DNA of 64,000 bases from JABCPE02 sp963516675. GTDB taxonomy: Bacteria; Bacteroidota; Bacteroidia; Flavobacteriales; Weeksellaceae. The position numbers and the translations under genes were made by a program. The notes beneath the pieces were generated by a model. It was not told where the DNA came from. It ran no database searches and saw only the letters and a program-made list of their open reading frames with translations. The first letter of the stretch is position 1. Each line of letters opens with the position of its first letter. Of the stretch, positions 35,470 to 44,112 are shown one piece after another. The DNA is taken from contig CAUQBH010000001.1 in NCBI GenBank assembly GCA_963516675.1, forward strand, positions 124,001 through 188,000, written 5' to 3'.

Positions 35470-35504
35470 CCTACAAATATACAAATTCCTAAGAAATGAG
35501 AATT

Positions 35505-37127
35505 TTATTTTTTAATTTTTTCAATGATACTTTTCAGATGCTTTTTTTCCTGAAAATTCAGTTTTTTCCAAACAAAACCTTGGTCAAGAGTTTTTCCTAT
35601 TTTTTGAGGGAAAATTCCCAATTCGTAAAATTCCTCCAACTGGCTCAGTATGAGGACTGGCAAAACCGTGTCAAACCCAAAGACATAATCCCTCGGAACA
35701 TTAAATTGCAGATTGCCAACAGTAAATGTATCGTGCTTATTTAGAGAGTAATATAGTGGTTTATAAATCTGTTTCACTTCATAATTTCTCATCACAAATC
35801 CCAAATTAAAACTTGGAACTTTTTCCTGTAAAATCTGTGGAAAGGCCAAAATACTGACAACCAAAACACTCAAACCAGAGAAAATCCCCAAACACCATTT
35901 TTTAGAAAAAAATTCTCTAAAAACCACCACAAAAAACACAAAAAACACATCGATGAAAAATCTATACTGCGCTGAAAAACAGATAACAAAAATACTTTTG
36001 ACCAAGATACAGAGAAATATTATTCCTGTGATTTTATCCTTTTTTTTCCATGAAAAAATCCCAAAAACCAGCAAAACCAATATCAAACCGACATTGATAA
36101 CGCCCTTTATCCCATCTAAGAAAAGCCAGTTTACAAAATATTCCACCGCTGAAAACTGGGAAATTTCTTCCAAAGAATATTGTAAATCAAATGTCTTTAA
36201 GACAGCGACCTCGCTCGATGAAATAAATAACTCTTCGTATGGTTTCCAGCTAAAACCCAAATCCAAAAACTGAATAGGAAAAAAAGGATAACCGAAAGTC
36301 CAAATATTTTTCACGCAGTACAAAACACCAAACAAAATCCCTAACCAAATGAATTTCAATCCTTTCCTAAAAATCAAAATCGGATAAAGGAAAGCCAAAA
36401 TCGGCAGCCAAAGCATCATAGGTTTGATACTGAAAACCAAAACCGAAAAAGCAAAAAGCAGGGCAAATTCTTTATTTTTGGTTAAAATTTCATTTAAAAT
36501 AATTAAAGAAAAAACTATCGCTGGCAAATCTGGGCTCGGCGACTGCACAAAAAAGAACAAAACAGGCGAAAAACAGAGCATTACCCATGATTTTTTCTCA
36601 ATGATATACAAGAAAAATATCATCAGAAGAAGCACATTTATCCTCAGAAATTCATCTGAAAAATGCGAAAATCCTGCCTGAAAAATATGCCATGGCGACA
36701 TCTGCCCCAGCACCCAGTCCAAATTCGTAATTCCTTTTACCAGCCCATACTCAGAAAGCCACTTAATCGTAGGAACATAATACCCAAAATGATCTAAAAT
36801 AAAGGGATAGCCACTACCCACCACCAAAGAAACCAAACTAAAAACTCCCCACAAAAGCCAGTTTTTTCGGTCTATTTTAAAAAAATCTTTATACGACTGA
36901 AAATAAAAAAACAAGAGAAAACCACAACCGACAGTAATTCGCTCTAAATCAATATTTAACGGAACAAAAAAAGACAAAACACTCCATACTGTCATCAAAA
37001 ATAATATCCCTAAGACCAGCCGTGCGGAAAGCCCTTCCCAAAACTCTCCAAATATCTTTTGAGAAAGGCGCCCAAAGCCCATAAATACAGGAAAAATTAT
37101 CAAAACTGATACAAAAATATAAAGCAT
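35505..37127 (-). CDS. Polytopic membrane protein, LIC_10190-like
   Basis: 540 residues with roughly a dozen hydrophobic helices. The middle loop WLSEYGLVKGITNLDWVLG then SPWHIFQAGFSHF resembles the LIC_10190 family of membrane proteins, which have the look of GT-C-type glycosyltransferases, but the function is unknown. ATG at 37127 is preferred to a TTG seven codons upstream. It is divergent from yicC and ends 35 bases before aroC, in the same direction. Confidence 0.7.
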   Translation of the reverse strand: MLYIFVSVLIIFPVFMGFGRLSQKIFGEFWEGLSARLVLGILFLMTVWSVLSFFVPLNIDLERITVGCGFLLFFYFQSYKDFFKIDRKNWLLWGVFSLVSLVVGSGYPFILDHFGYYVPTIKWLSEYGLVKGITNLDWVLGQMSPWHIFQAGFSHFSDEFLRINVLLLMIFFLYIIEKKSWVMLCFSPVLFFFVQSPSPDLPAIVFSLIILNEILTKNKEFALLFAFSVLVFSIKPMMLWLPILAFLYPILIFRKGLKFIWLGILFGVLYCVKNIWTFGYPFFPIQFLDLGFSWKPYEELFISSSEVAVLKTFDLQYSLEEISQFSAVEYFVNWLFLDGIKGVINVGLILVLLVFGIFSWKKKDKITGIIFLCILVKSIFVICFSAQYRFFIDVFFVFFVVVFREFFSKKWCLGIFSGLSVLVVSILAFPQILQEKVPSFNLGFVMRNYEVKQIYKPLYYSLNKHDTFTVGNLQFNVPRDYVFGFDTVLPVLILSQLEEFYELGIFPQKIGKTLDQGFVWKKLNFQEKKHLKSIIEKIKK

Positions 37128-37223
37128 TATCTTTAAATATATCCGCAAAATTAATTCTATTTCATAGATTTTTAAAAATATTTCTCTTAAATAGTTTATA
37201 TTTGTGCATAAAATAAGATATTT

Positions 37224-38081
37224 ATGATATTGTCAATGACTGGTTTCGGAAGAGCTGAAGCCATTTTTGAAGGTAAAAAAATAAATGTTGATATCAAATC
37301 TCTCAACAGCAAATCGTTCGACCTCAGTATAAAACTCCCTCTCCGTTTTAAAGAAAAAGAACTTGAAATCAGAAAATCACTGAATGACAAGATTTTACGA
37401 GGAAAAGTAGATTGTTTCATCACTTGTGAATCTTTGGATGGCGCGAATGATGTGAAAATCAACCAAGAAATTATAAAATCCTACATGGAGCAACTTCGCC
37501 AATGTTCGCCAGAAGCTCCTGATTTTGAATATCTTAAAATGGCAATAAGAATGCCCGAAACCATCCAGTGCAAAACGGAAGAGCTCTCTGACAACGAATG
37601 GAATCTCCTGCAAGAAACTATAAATAAGGCAGTTATAGAATTTTCTAATTTTAGAAAAACCGAAGGAGAAATTTTGGGCGAAGAACTCACTAAGAACATC
37701 AAAAACATCGAAGAACTGCTGGGACAGGTGCAGCCTTTTGAGGAAGAGCGAATTTCTACCATAAAAGAGCGCTACCTCTCTTCTTTAAAGGATTTTGAGC
37801 AGCTGGACGAAACCAGATTTTACCAAGAAGTAGCGTATTTTGTAGAAAAATTAGACATTTCCGAAGAAAAAGTCCGTCTGACACAGCATTTGAAATATTT
37901 CTTGGAAGTTCTTAACAATGAAGACTTTAACGGAAAAAAATTAGGTTTCATCAGCCAAGAAATCGGTCGGGAAATCAATACTTTGGGCTCAAAGGCCAAT
38001 CATCATGAAATCCAAAAAATAGTGGTCATGATGAAAGACAATTTAGAAAAGATAAAAGAACAGACACTCAATGTTTTATAA
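37224..38081 (+). CDS. YicC family endoribonuclease
   Basis: 285 residues. The N-terminus LSMTGFGRAEAIFEGKKINV and SLNSKSFDLSIKLP and the C-terminal DUF1732 domain (GFISQEIGREINTLGSKANH) identify the YicC family, recently shown in E. coli to include an RNase. It is 53 bases upstream of gmk, an arrangement seen in many bacteria. Confidence 0.93.
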   Translation: MILSMTGFGRAEAIFEGKKINVDIKSLNSKSFDLSIKLPLRFKEKELEIRKSLNDKILRGKVDCFITCESLDGANDVKINQEIIKSYMEQLRQCSPEAPDFEYLKMAIRMPETIQCKTEELSDNEWNLLQETINKAVIEFSNFRKTEGEILGEELTKNIKNIEELLGQVQPFEEERISTIKERYLSSLKDFEQLDETRFYQEVAYFVEKLDISEEKVRLTQHLKYFLEVLNNEDFNGKKLGFISQEIGREINTLGSKANHHEIQKIVVMMKDNLEKIKEQTLNVL

Positions 38082-38134
38082 AAAATTTTCATCAAAACAT
38101 TGATTCTATTTTAAAAACTCAAATTTAACATAAA

Positions 38135-38698
38135 ATGAACAAAGTTATCATATTTTCAGCTCCATCTGGAAGCGGAAAAACCACTTTAGTAAAGCATAGT
38201 TTAGAGAATTTCCCACATTTAGAATTTTCCATTTCTGCTACTACAAGAGCGCCAAGAGAAGGCGAAGCACACGGAAAAGACTACTATTTCCTAACGCCTG
38301 ATGAGTTTAGAAAAAAAATATCCGAAGATGCCTTTGTGGAGCATGAGGAGGTCTATGCTGACAAATTCTACGGAACGCTGAAATCTGAAATAGAGCGCAT
38401 CTGGAAGAACGGAAAAACGGTGATTTTCGATGTGGATGTAGTCGGTGGAGTTAATTTAAAAAAGATTTTCGGAGACCAAGCCATGAGTATTTTCATCGCT
38501 CCGCCATCCATAGAAGAACTTGAAAAACGCCTAATCAAAAGAAATACAGACAGTTTAGAAACCATAAAAACCCGTGTGAACAAGGCCCAGGAAGAGCTTG
38601 GCTATCAGCATTTATTTGACCAAGTTTTGATAAATGATGATTTGGAAACTGCAAAAAAAGAAATAGAAAACATCATCTCTAATTTTACGGAAAAATGA
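38135..38698 (+). CDS. gmk: Guanylate kinase
   Basis: GMP to GDP with ATP. 187 residues: P-loop SAPSGSGKTTL, the GMP-binding SATTRAPREGEAHGKDYYFL and VEHEEVYADKFYGT. It lies between yicC and folB and overlaps the folB start by four bases (ATGA). Confidence 0.97.
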   Translation: MNKVIIFSAPSGSGKTTLVKHSLENFPHLEFSISATTRAPREGEAHGKDYYFLTPDEFRKKISEDAFVEHEEVYADKFYGTLKSEIERIWKNGKTVIFDVDVVGGVNLKKIFGDQAMSIFIAPPSIEELEKRLIKRNTDSLETIKTRVNKAQEELGYQHLFDQVLINDDLETAKKEIENIISNFTEK

Positions 38699-39153
38699 AA
38701 AAAGAAGACAACACCAATCTCCCTGTTCCAAGTTTCACAAAACTCCAAAACATAGGGCTGACAGCTGAGGATTTTGATATTAAAAATAAAAATCTAAGAA
38801 GCAGAATCCTCATCGAGGATTTGAAAATTTACGCCTATCACGGAGTTTTGCCAGAGGAGAAAACGATTGGGACGCATTATCTCGTGAATGCCGAAATTCA
38901 TGCTGATTTATGGAAAGCGGCACAGAGTGACCACTTGGAAGACACGATAAATTACGCCGAAATCAACGATATCATCCATAGAGAAATGGAAATCCCATCG
39001 CTGCTTTTGGAACGGGTAATCGGGAGAATTATCCAAAAATTGGAAGAAAAATTCCCACAAATCACCTACATCAAAATAAAACTCACCAAAACCAACCCAC
39101 CTATGCAGGGCGAAATGAAAGGCGTAAGTGTGGAGCTGGAAAAGACACTTTAA
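38695..39153 (+). CDS. folB: Dihydroneopterin aldolase with N-terminal extension
   Basis: Cleaves 7,8-dihydroneopterin to 6-hydroxymethyl-dihydropterin for folate synthesis. The domain begins at ~37 with RILIEDLKIYAYHGVLPEE and ends with NPPMQGEMKGVSVELEK; the catalytic Glu (GVLPEE) and Lys (KIKLTKTNPP) are present. The 152-residue protein has ~36 extra residues at the N-terminus (including LQNIGLTAEDFDIKNKNL) compared with the usual ~120. No ATG, GTG or TTG lies near the domain start, so the extension is probably translated. The start overlaps the gmk stop (ATGA). Confidence 0.92.
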   Translation: MKKEDNTNLPVPSFTKLQNIGLTAEDFDIKNKNLRSRILIEDLKIYAYHGVLPEEKTIGTHYLVNAEIHADLWKAAQSDHLEDTINYAEINDIIHREMEIPSLLLERVIGRIIQKLEEKFPQITYIKIKLTKTNPPMQGEMKGVSVELEKTL

Positions 39154-39204
39154 TATTATTTCTCTTTTAAATTTAAAATAAACAGAGATTTAAAACCAAT
39201 TATA

Positions 39205-39257
39205 AGACAGAAAGAATCAGTAAGTATATATCTTATCGTGAATCTTCTGTCTTTTTT
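39205..39257 (+). terminator. Probable terminator after folB
   Basis: AGACAGAA (39206 onward) pairs with TTCTGTCT near 39250, around a long loop, followed by a T run. It closes the yicC-gmk-folB operon. Confidence 0.6.
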
Positions 39258-39285
39258 TATTAGATGCTTTTTAAAAACTCAAAAA

Positions 39286-39834
39286 ATGAATAAAAAAATG
39301 AATGTTTTTTGTAGAATAATATTGCCTTTATTATGCATTATAAGTTGTTCCGAAAGAAAAGAAATAGAAGTTTATAATATGAAGATAGATGAAAATAAAA
39401 AAGAAGTATTGGTAGAAATAAGAAATAATACAGAGAAGAATTACTATTTATTATCTCCTGTTGTAAGCGCAATGGCAGACCATGGATTAAATGATATAAC
39501 GAGTGAAATGATAGAAGGACAAATACATCATAAAAAATTAGATAGTATAGTATGTTCCGTTTGTATCTGGGATGATATATGCAAAGAGGAATATTATGCT
39601 ATGCGTGATATAGTACTTTTGCCTAAAAAATCCGTAAAAACAATTAAATATAAATACAATAATGAAAAAGAATATAAAATAGACAATTTTTTTATATTTT
39701 TTCCATATAATGGTTATTCCAATGAAATAGGCAAAAAAATGCAATTTATGTTAAAGAAAAAACTAGATAGCAGTAATATAATAAAAGGATATGAGTTTTA
39801 TAATAAGGATATGGAAACTATCTATGACCATTAA
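39286..39834 (+). CDS. Putative lipoprotein, function unknown
   Basis: 182 residues from ATG 39286. The signal peptide (MNKKMNVFCRIILPLLCIISC-SE) ends in a lipobox IISC. The mature part is lysine- and tyrosine-rich and mixed alpha/beta, with EIEVYNMKIDENKKEVLVEI and NNTEKNYYLLSP that look like strands of an Ig-like or DUF-type fold, and two Cys in SIVCSVCIWDDICK. Not recognised. It is the first gene of the AT-rich island. Confidence 0.7.
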   Translation: MNKKMNVFCRIILPLLCIISCSERKEIEVYNMKIDENKKEVLVEIRNNTEKNYYLLSPVVSAMADHGLNDITSEMIEGQIHHKKLDSIVCSVCIWDDICKEEYYAMRDIVLLPKKSVKTIKYKYNNEKEYKIDNFFIFFPYNGYSNEIGKKMQFMLKKKLDSSNIIKGYEFYNKDMETIYDH

Positions 39835-39847
39835 AATGTAATAGTCA

Positions 39848-39870
39848 GTAATGTCCTGAATATGTTATTG
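39848..39870 (+). repeat. Island motif, copy A
   Basis: GTAATGTCCTGAATATGTTA and three more bases; 16 of 23 positions match copy B. It lies just after the first island gene. Confidence 0.35.
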
Positions 39871-39953
39871 TTATTTTTAATAAAAATATAATTTTCTGAT
39901 AAGCAAAACCAATATAATAGTACATGAAAAGGAACACAAAATCAATTTACAAC

Positions 39954-40607
39954 ATGATAAAAAAATATATATTTACATGTAGTGTATTCTTTATTTTTCT
40001 TGGTTGTAATAAGAAAGATAAAGATTGCTATGAAAAATATCAAGATCTTTATTTAAAACGATATACACTCTGGTTTGGTTCTGAAAGTCATCCTGAAATA
40101 AAACCTGAAATTCCTAATGAATCAATAGAATATGATGAACTTATAAAACAAACTAACGATAGTCTCCAAATTATGTTGGATTGTGCGATAAAACAAAATC
40201 CAAAAAATGAAATGCTATATCTATACAAAATGAAGCAACTTTATCTAGCAGGAAAACTAAAGGACACTGATAGTTTTCTTAAAACAGTGGATAAAGAAAT
40301 TGTAAAACAGGATATGTATTTCCAAATGTCATTATTTTCTACACTTTGTCAAGAATTAGATGAAAATAAAATCCCCATTGAAGATTATAAGTTATTATTG
40401 AAACAATATTCACCCGATTTAAATCCAGTCTATAAAGAAAGAGCATTTGAATTATTTTTATCGTATTTGATAACCAATAATTTAGGTGAATTCAAAAAAG
40501 AATTGCAAAAGAAATACTCCAAAACTATTCTGCCAGAAGATTTAAATGATAGAAAAAGAATAATAGAAAATATAATGATGAGAGGAGATAGGCTCATTTT
40601 TGATTAA
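39954..40607 (+). CDS. Putative lipoprotein, function unknown
   Basis: 217 residues from ATG 39954 (an in-frame ATG ten codons earlier is possible). Signal peptide MIKKYIFTCSVFFIFLGC-N, lipobox FLGC. The rest is helical, with a repeat-like spacing of short helices (LDCAIKQNPKNEMLYLYKM, LYLAGKLKDTDSFLKT) that resembles TPR-type packing. Not recognised; an envelope or immunity role is only a guess from context. Confidence 0.7.
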   Translation: MIKKYIFTCSVFFIFLGCNKKDKDCYEKYQDLYLKRYTLWFGSESHPEIKPEIPNESIEYDELIKQTNDSLQIMLDCAIKQNPKNEMLYLYKMKQLYLAGKLKDTDSFLKTVDKEIVKQDMYFQMSLFSTLCQELDENKIPIEDYKLLLKQYSPDLNPVYKERAFELFLSYLITNNLGEFKKELQKKYSKTILPEDLNDRKRIIENIMMRGDRLIFD

Positions 40608-40655
40608 AATAATAAGATAAAAGGAAGTGTGCTTTATAATAAAATTTAGTTTTAG

Positions 40656-40678
40656 GTAATGTATCAGATATGTTGTTA
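40656..40678 (+). repeat. Island motif, copy B
   Basis: GTAATGTATCAGATATGTTG and three more bases; 18 of 23 positions match copy C. In one frame it reads GNVSDMLL, close to the last residues (NVSDM) of the fourth island gene. Confidence 0.4.
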
Positions 40679-40872
40679 AAGTCGAATTGATAAGGCACAA
40701 GTGACACGCTTATTATAGTAAAATACGAATGTTATAAAATATAAAAATAGAAGATAAACTGTCTGACGAGAGTCTAATAGAGCTAAAAAATAAGAGAAAG
40801 ATAAATATCATATTTTTATTCCAACACTTAAAAGTTTTTTTAATACTAATAAATAATATTGCATAAAACATT

Positions 40873-41286
40873 ATGAACAAATTGATTAGAATAATAGCTG
40901 TAATTACATTTTTCTGTGTATTTTCTTGTAAAGTAGTATCTAAAGATTTTTTCTGCTTTGGAACAGAAGAGTATAAACAAAAAGAAAAAAAGAATAGGAT
41001 AAATACAGATGAGGCGGCAGATCTTTTTGCAAAATACTTTTTTGAGAAACATCCTGAAAAGAATAAGATCAAAGTTAATTTGAATATCATCTATGATGGA
41101 TATTATATATTTTCAGCAAGCACAATTTTGTATAATCATAAAACAGGTGAATACTTTCTGAATAATACTTATTGGGTTAATGGACAAACAGGAGAGATTA
41201 TTAAACCTAATAAGAAAAAGTTGGATATAATTCTATCATTACCTTTAAAAGAGGTTTTTGATAAAGAGTTTACAAATAAACCTTAA
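40873..41286 (+). CDS. Putative lipoprotein, possibly NTF2-fold immunity-like
   Basis: 137 residues. Signal peptide MNKLIRIIAVITFFCVFSC-K with lipobox VFSC. The mature part contains DEAADLFAKYFFEKHP and ends in YFLNNTYWVNGQTGEIIKP, a pattern loosely like small NTF2-fold immunity proteins (helix then strands ending in a G-I motif). The family is not certain. It is isolated by AT-rich spacers on both sides. Confidence 0.6.
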   Translation: MNKLIRIIAVITFFCVFSCKVVSKDFFCFGTEEYKQKEKKNRINTDEAADLFAKYFFEKHPEKNKIKVNLNIIYDGYYIFSASTILYNHKTGEYFLNNTYWVNGQTGEIIKPNKKKLDIILSLPLKEVFDKEFTNKP

Positions 41287-41417
41287 TACAATAGTTTTAT
41301 TTTGGTAGATGCTCTGTTTTGTATGGGTTTGTGTTTGTTCTGGTAAGTAGTGCGTTTTAGTACATTACTCAAAACACAGAAGTATAGGTAAGTATAATAA
41401 AAAAGTTCAACAAAAGT

Positions 41418-42020
41418 ATGGAAATAAAAGAAAATTTTTCAGAGTCAATATATGAAGATTTTAGTTCGTATTCAAAAGAAATAGAAGAAAAAACCTCAGA
41501 AATACCCGAAAATAATTTACTTTTTTGGGGTAGTTGGTTTTGTGAAAGTTTATTTCAAAGGTGTAAAAATCATATTCAAGTTTTCTTGACTGATGAAGAG
41601 GTTTCATTGATAAATGAAATCGTAAGTTACTTGTGGAATCTCGTTGATGAGAAGGAACAAATCGATAGGAGTAAAATTAATTTGTTGTATGAAAAACTTA
41701 ACGACATAGATGAAACAGATTTAGATGCAACAGATTATCAACAAGAAGAGATATATGAGTTGATAGTTTCTTTAGATGATATTTTAAGATATTGTCAGTC
41801 AGGCGTAAGAGGTTTTGAAGACAATATTTCTCAATCAATTATAAATGTAATAGATATAATGCTACAAGATGAAGATAAGGATATATTATCTAAGGAAGGA
41901 TTTCAAGATGCTTTGGTTCAAAATGAGATTAAAGCCCAATTTGAAATGATATCTTTACTTAAAGATAAAAAATTAACAAGTGAGTTTAAACATTATTTAC
42001 GCAATGTTTCAGATATGTGA
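41418..42020 (+). CDS. Hypothetical helical protein
   Basis: 200 residues, acidic, no signal peptide. The N-terminus (YEDFSSYSKEIEEKTSEIPE) and NNLLFWGSWFCESLFQRCKN suggest a helical bundle; several long helices follow. It resembles cytoplasmic immunity or regulatory proteins of uncertain family, but no name can be given. The C-terminus NVSDM is shared with the island motif (copy C). Confidence 0.65.
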   Translation: MEIKENFSESIYEDFSSYSKEIEEKTSEIPENNLLFWGSWFCESLFQRCKNHIQVFLTDEEVSLINEIVSYLWNLVDEKEQIDRSKINLLYEKLNDIDETDLDATDYQQEEIYELIVSLDDILRYCQSGVRGFEDNISQSIINVIDIMLQDEDKDILSKEGFQDALVQNEIKAQFEMISLLKDKKLTSEFKHYLRNVSDM

Positions 42021-42023
42021 TGA
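42001..42023 (+). repeat. Island motif, copy C
   Basis: GCAATGTTTCAGATATGTGA and three more bases at the end of the fourth island gene, overlapping its stop. It matches copy B at 18 of 23 positions. Confidence 0.4.
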
Positions 42024-42072
42024 ACAACTTTTCTCTTGACAAAAATAAATCCATTCAAATCATCTTAAAAAC

Positions 42073-42108
42073 AAAATATCCCAATGAATAATTCATTAGG
42101 ATATTTTT
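42073..42108. terminator. Terminator after the island
   Basis: AATATCC-C-AATGAA and TTCATT-A-GGATATT form a long hairpin with one mismatch and a tiny loop, followed by T residues. It separates the last plus-strand island gene from the convergent tRNA operon. Confidence 0.75.
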
Positions 42109-42261
42109 ATAAATATAAAAATTTGATTTTTATTTGAACTTTGTTTGAACTTTTTTCCTATTTTATACCTATTTATTGACTGGTGTTTTTCTCCCCAAAA
42201 TAGGCGTATTTTACCTATAATAAAAAAGTAAAATACTGAAAAACAATATCTTACTTGATTG

Positions 42262-42333
42262 AGCCATTATCGGGACTTGAACCCGAGACCTCTTCCTTAC
42301 CAAGGAAGCGCTCTACCGCTGAGCTATAACGGC
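42262..42333 (-). tRNA. tRNA-Thr (GGT)
   Basis: Acceptor GCCGTTA pairs with TAATGGC; T-loop GGTTCAAGTCC and anticodon loop TTGGTAA, anticodon GGT. 72 bases without CCA. Last of the four-tRNA operon; its 3' end faces the AT-rich island. Confidence 0.95.
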
Positions 42334-42374
42334 TTATAAAAAAATCACAATCAATAGAGATTGTGATTTCTGTG

Positions 42375-42447
42375 AGCGGAAGACGGGGGTCGAACCCGCG
42401 ACATTCAGCTTGGAAGGCTGACGCTCTACCAACTGAGCTACTTCCGC
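42375..42447 (-). tRNA. tRNA-Gly (TCC)
   Basis: Acceptor GCGGAAG pairs with CTTCCGC; anticodon loop CTTCCAA gives TCC; T-loop GGGTTCGACCC. Confidence 0.96.
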
Positions 42448-42534
42448 ATTTTTTATTGTTGGTAATTTTTACTTTGCAAATGTAAGAACTTTTTCTTAAA
42501 CCCACAAATATTTTTTAATATTTTTTTATAAATG

Positions 42535-42615
42535 TGGGGAGAGCAGGATTCGAACCTGCGAAGCCGAAGCAACGGAGTTACAGTCCGTCCCATTTGACCG
42601 CTCTGGTATCTCCCC
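42535..42615 (-). tRNA. tRNA-Tyr (GTA)
   Basis: Acceptor GGGGAGA pairs with TCTCCCC; anticodon loop CTGTAAC gives GTA; long variable arm of a class II tRNA (81 bases). Confidence 0.95.
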
Positions 42616-42629
42616 TACCTTATAAAATG

Positions 42630-42703
42630 AGCCTCCAGAGGGATTCGAACCCACGACCCCGAGATTACAAATCACGTGCTCTGGCCAACTGAGCTATGGA
42701 GGC
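42630..42703 (-). tRNA. tRNA-Thr (TGT)
   Basis: Acceptor GCCTCCA pairs with TGGAGGC; anticodon loop TTTGTAA gives TGT. 74 bases. First tRNA of the operon downstream of hpf. Confidence 0.95.
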
Positions 42704-42805
42704 ATTGATTTCAAAAGAACTTCTTTATTTCCTTTTTGCGTTTGCAAATATAGAAAAGTTTTTTTGAAACCACAAATTTTTATTGCTAAAAATTTAAATA
42801 TTTTT

Positions 42806-43096
42806 TTAATTATTTTCTTTCTTTTTGATTAACAGTTTTTTAGCAACATCCACACAAAGGTCTATACTCTCCTCAAAAGAGCTTGTAGTCTTCTTTACTA
42901 CGATATCATCCCCTGGTACATTTAGAATAATCTCTGCTGTTTTGTTTTCTTTACCACTTACATTTTCTAATTTCAAGAAAACCTCACACGCTTGGATTTT
43001 ATCATAGAAAGTGTCTAATTTAGCTATTTTCTTTTCCATAAACTCTTCTAGTGAAACATGAGGAGTCATCCCCATCGCTTGAACTCTAATTTCCAT
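42806..43096 (-). CDS. hpf: Ribosome hibernation-promoting factor (HPF/RaiA, short form)
   Basis: 96-residue protein that binds the 30S decoding centre and shuts ribosomes down in stationary phase. MEIRVQAMGMTPHVSLEEFMEKKIAKLD and the middle beta strands match short HPF/RaiA; the long-form C-terminal dimerisation domain is absent. It lies 24 bases after xerC and upstream of the tRNA operon. Confidence 0.92.
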   Translation of the reverse strand: MEIRVQAMGMTPHVSLEEFMEKKIAKLDTFYDKIQACEVFLKLENVSGKENKTAEIILNVPGDDIVVKKTTSSFEESIDLCVDVAKKLLIKKKENN

Positions 43097-43120
43097 AATG
43101 ACATATTTTAGGTGTTAAAC

Positions 43121-44032
43121 TTAGATTATCTCATCATCAGAAGATAATTGCGTTTTCGCATTACCTCTGGGATGAGTTTTATTAAAAATATTTTTCAGTT
43201 GTTCAATATCCGCATTGGTGTATACTTGTGTAGAAGATAAACTCGCGTGTCCCATCATCTTCTTAACCTTAGAAATCTCGGCTCCATTATTCAATATATG
43301 TGTCGCGAAACTATGTCTAAGGATATGCGGACTTCTCTTTTTCTTTGAAGACACAGCACTAAGATAGCGAGTTACGAGCAAATAAACAAATTTTTCTGTG
43401 ATTTTTTTTCCTTTTGGTGTTACAAAAAAGTACGAATCTGCATCAGGATTAGGTTTTCTATATTCATCATTATAAACTTTGAGTTCCTGCATCAGGACAG
43501 GAGAAATAGGAACGATCCTCTGTTTATTTCCCTTCCCTATCACTGTAATTTCATTTCTATAAAAATGAACATTCTCTAAAAGCAGATTACAAAGCTCTGC
43601 CCTACGCATTCCCGTTTGATACAGAACCTCTATAATAAGCCTGTCCAGCAGCTCCACTTCTCCATTTTCTAAAATAACAGTCAATTCCTGCATTTCTTCT
43701 TTGGAAAAGGGAATTTGTTTTTCGGGATAAAATTTAAGTGTCGAGATGCCCTCCACAGGCGAAACACCTATCAGTGATATTCTCTGTAAAAAAGCATAAA
43801 AACTCTTCAGAGTAGATATTTTTCTATTGATACTTCTTTTGGTCAATCCTTTCTCGCTCAGAAAAACGATGAAATTACGCACCATTTTCTTTTCTGCTTC
43901 CTGCAGCTCTTCCAAGCCTTCCCTATCCATAAGGAAAGACAAGAAATCCTCCAAATCCTTTCGGTAACTGGTAATCGTATTGGGAGAGTAGCGTTTTTCT
44001 TGCTGAATATATTCCAAAAACTTGTCTATCAT
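43121..44032 (-). CDS. xerC: Tyrosine recombinase XerC
   Basis: 303-residue site-specific recombinase that resolves chromosome dimers at dif. N-terminal core-binding domain (FLEYIQQEKRYSPNTITSY), then the catalytic residues: Arg in TGMRRAELC, His-x-x-Arg in PHILRHSFATHIL, His in KKMMGHASLSST and Tyr in TQVYTNADI. Chromosomal gene order with rpsU and hpf makes it the housekeeping Xer, not a mobile-element integrase. Confidence 0.95.
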   Translation of the reverse strand: MIDKFLEYIQQEKRYSPNTITSYRKDLEDFLSFLMDREGLEELQEAEKKMVRNFIVFLSEKGLTKRSINRKISTLKSFYAFLQRISLIGVSPVEGISTLKFYPEKQIPFSKEEMQELTVILENGEVELLDRLIIEVLYQTGMRRAELCNLLLENVHFYRNEITVIGKGNKQRIVPISPVLMQELKVYNDEYRKPNPDADSYFFVTPKGKKITEKFVYLLVTRYLSAVSSKKKRSPHILRHSFATHILNNGAEISKVKKMMGHASLSSTQVYTNADIEQLKNIFNKTHPRGNAKTQLSSDDEII

Positions 44033-44051
44033 AGTCCAAAGTTAATCAATT

Positions 44052-44089
44052 TAAAAATAAAAAGTCCATTCTCAATAAAGAATGGACTC
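44052..44089 (-). terminator. Terminator between rpsU and xerC
   Basis: On the minus strand AGTCCATTCT and AGAATGGACT form a 10-bp stem, followed by TTTTTATTTTT. It lets rpsU be made in excess over xerC and hpf. Confidence 0.85.
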
Positions 44090-44112
44090 AAAAATATTTT
44101 CAAAACAAAACC

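Larger units (their letters stand above)
39160..42240. other. AT-rich accessory island between folB and the tRNA operon
   Basis: Four plus-strand genes of unknown function, three with lipoprotein signals, separated by long AT-rich spacers (40608-40872, 41287-41417, 42021-42240). The base composition is visibly lower in GC than the flanking core genes. A short motif recurs near the end of three of the four genes. It ends at the 3' end of a tRNA-Thr gene. No integrase, transposase or direct repeat of the tRNA end was found. Confidence 0.55.

Noticed and set aside
39160..42261. Integrative element at the tRNA-Thr 3' end
   Set aside because: No integrase or transposase and no copy of the tRNA 3' end at the left side near 39160-39290. 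An old, decayed element is not excluded.
42251..42505. 84-codon minus-strand frame across the tRNA-Thr and tRNA-Gly genes
   Set aside because: It is made of tRNA sequence; the structures are complete.
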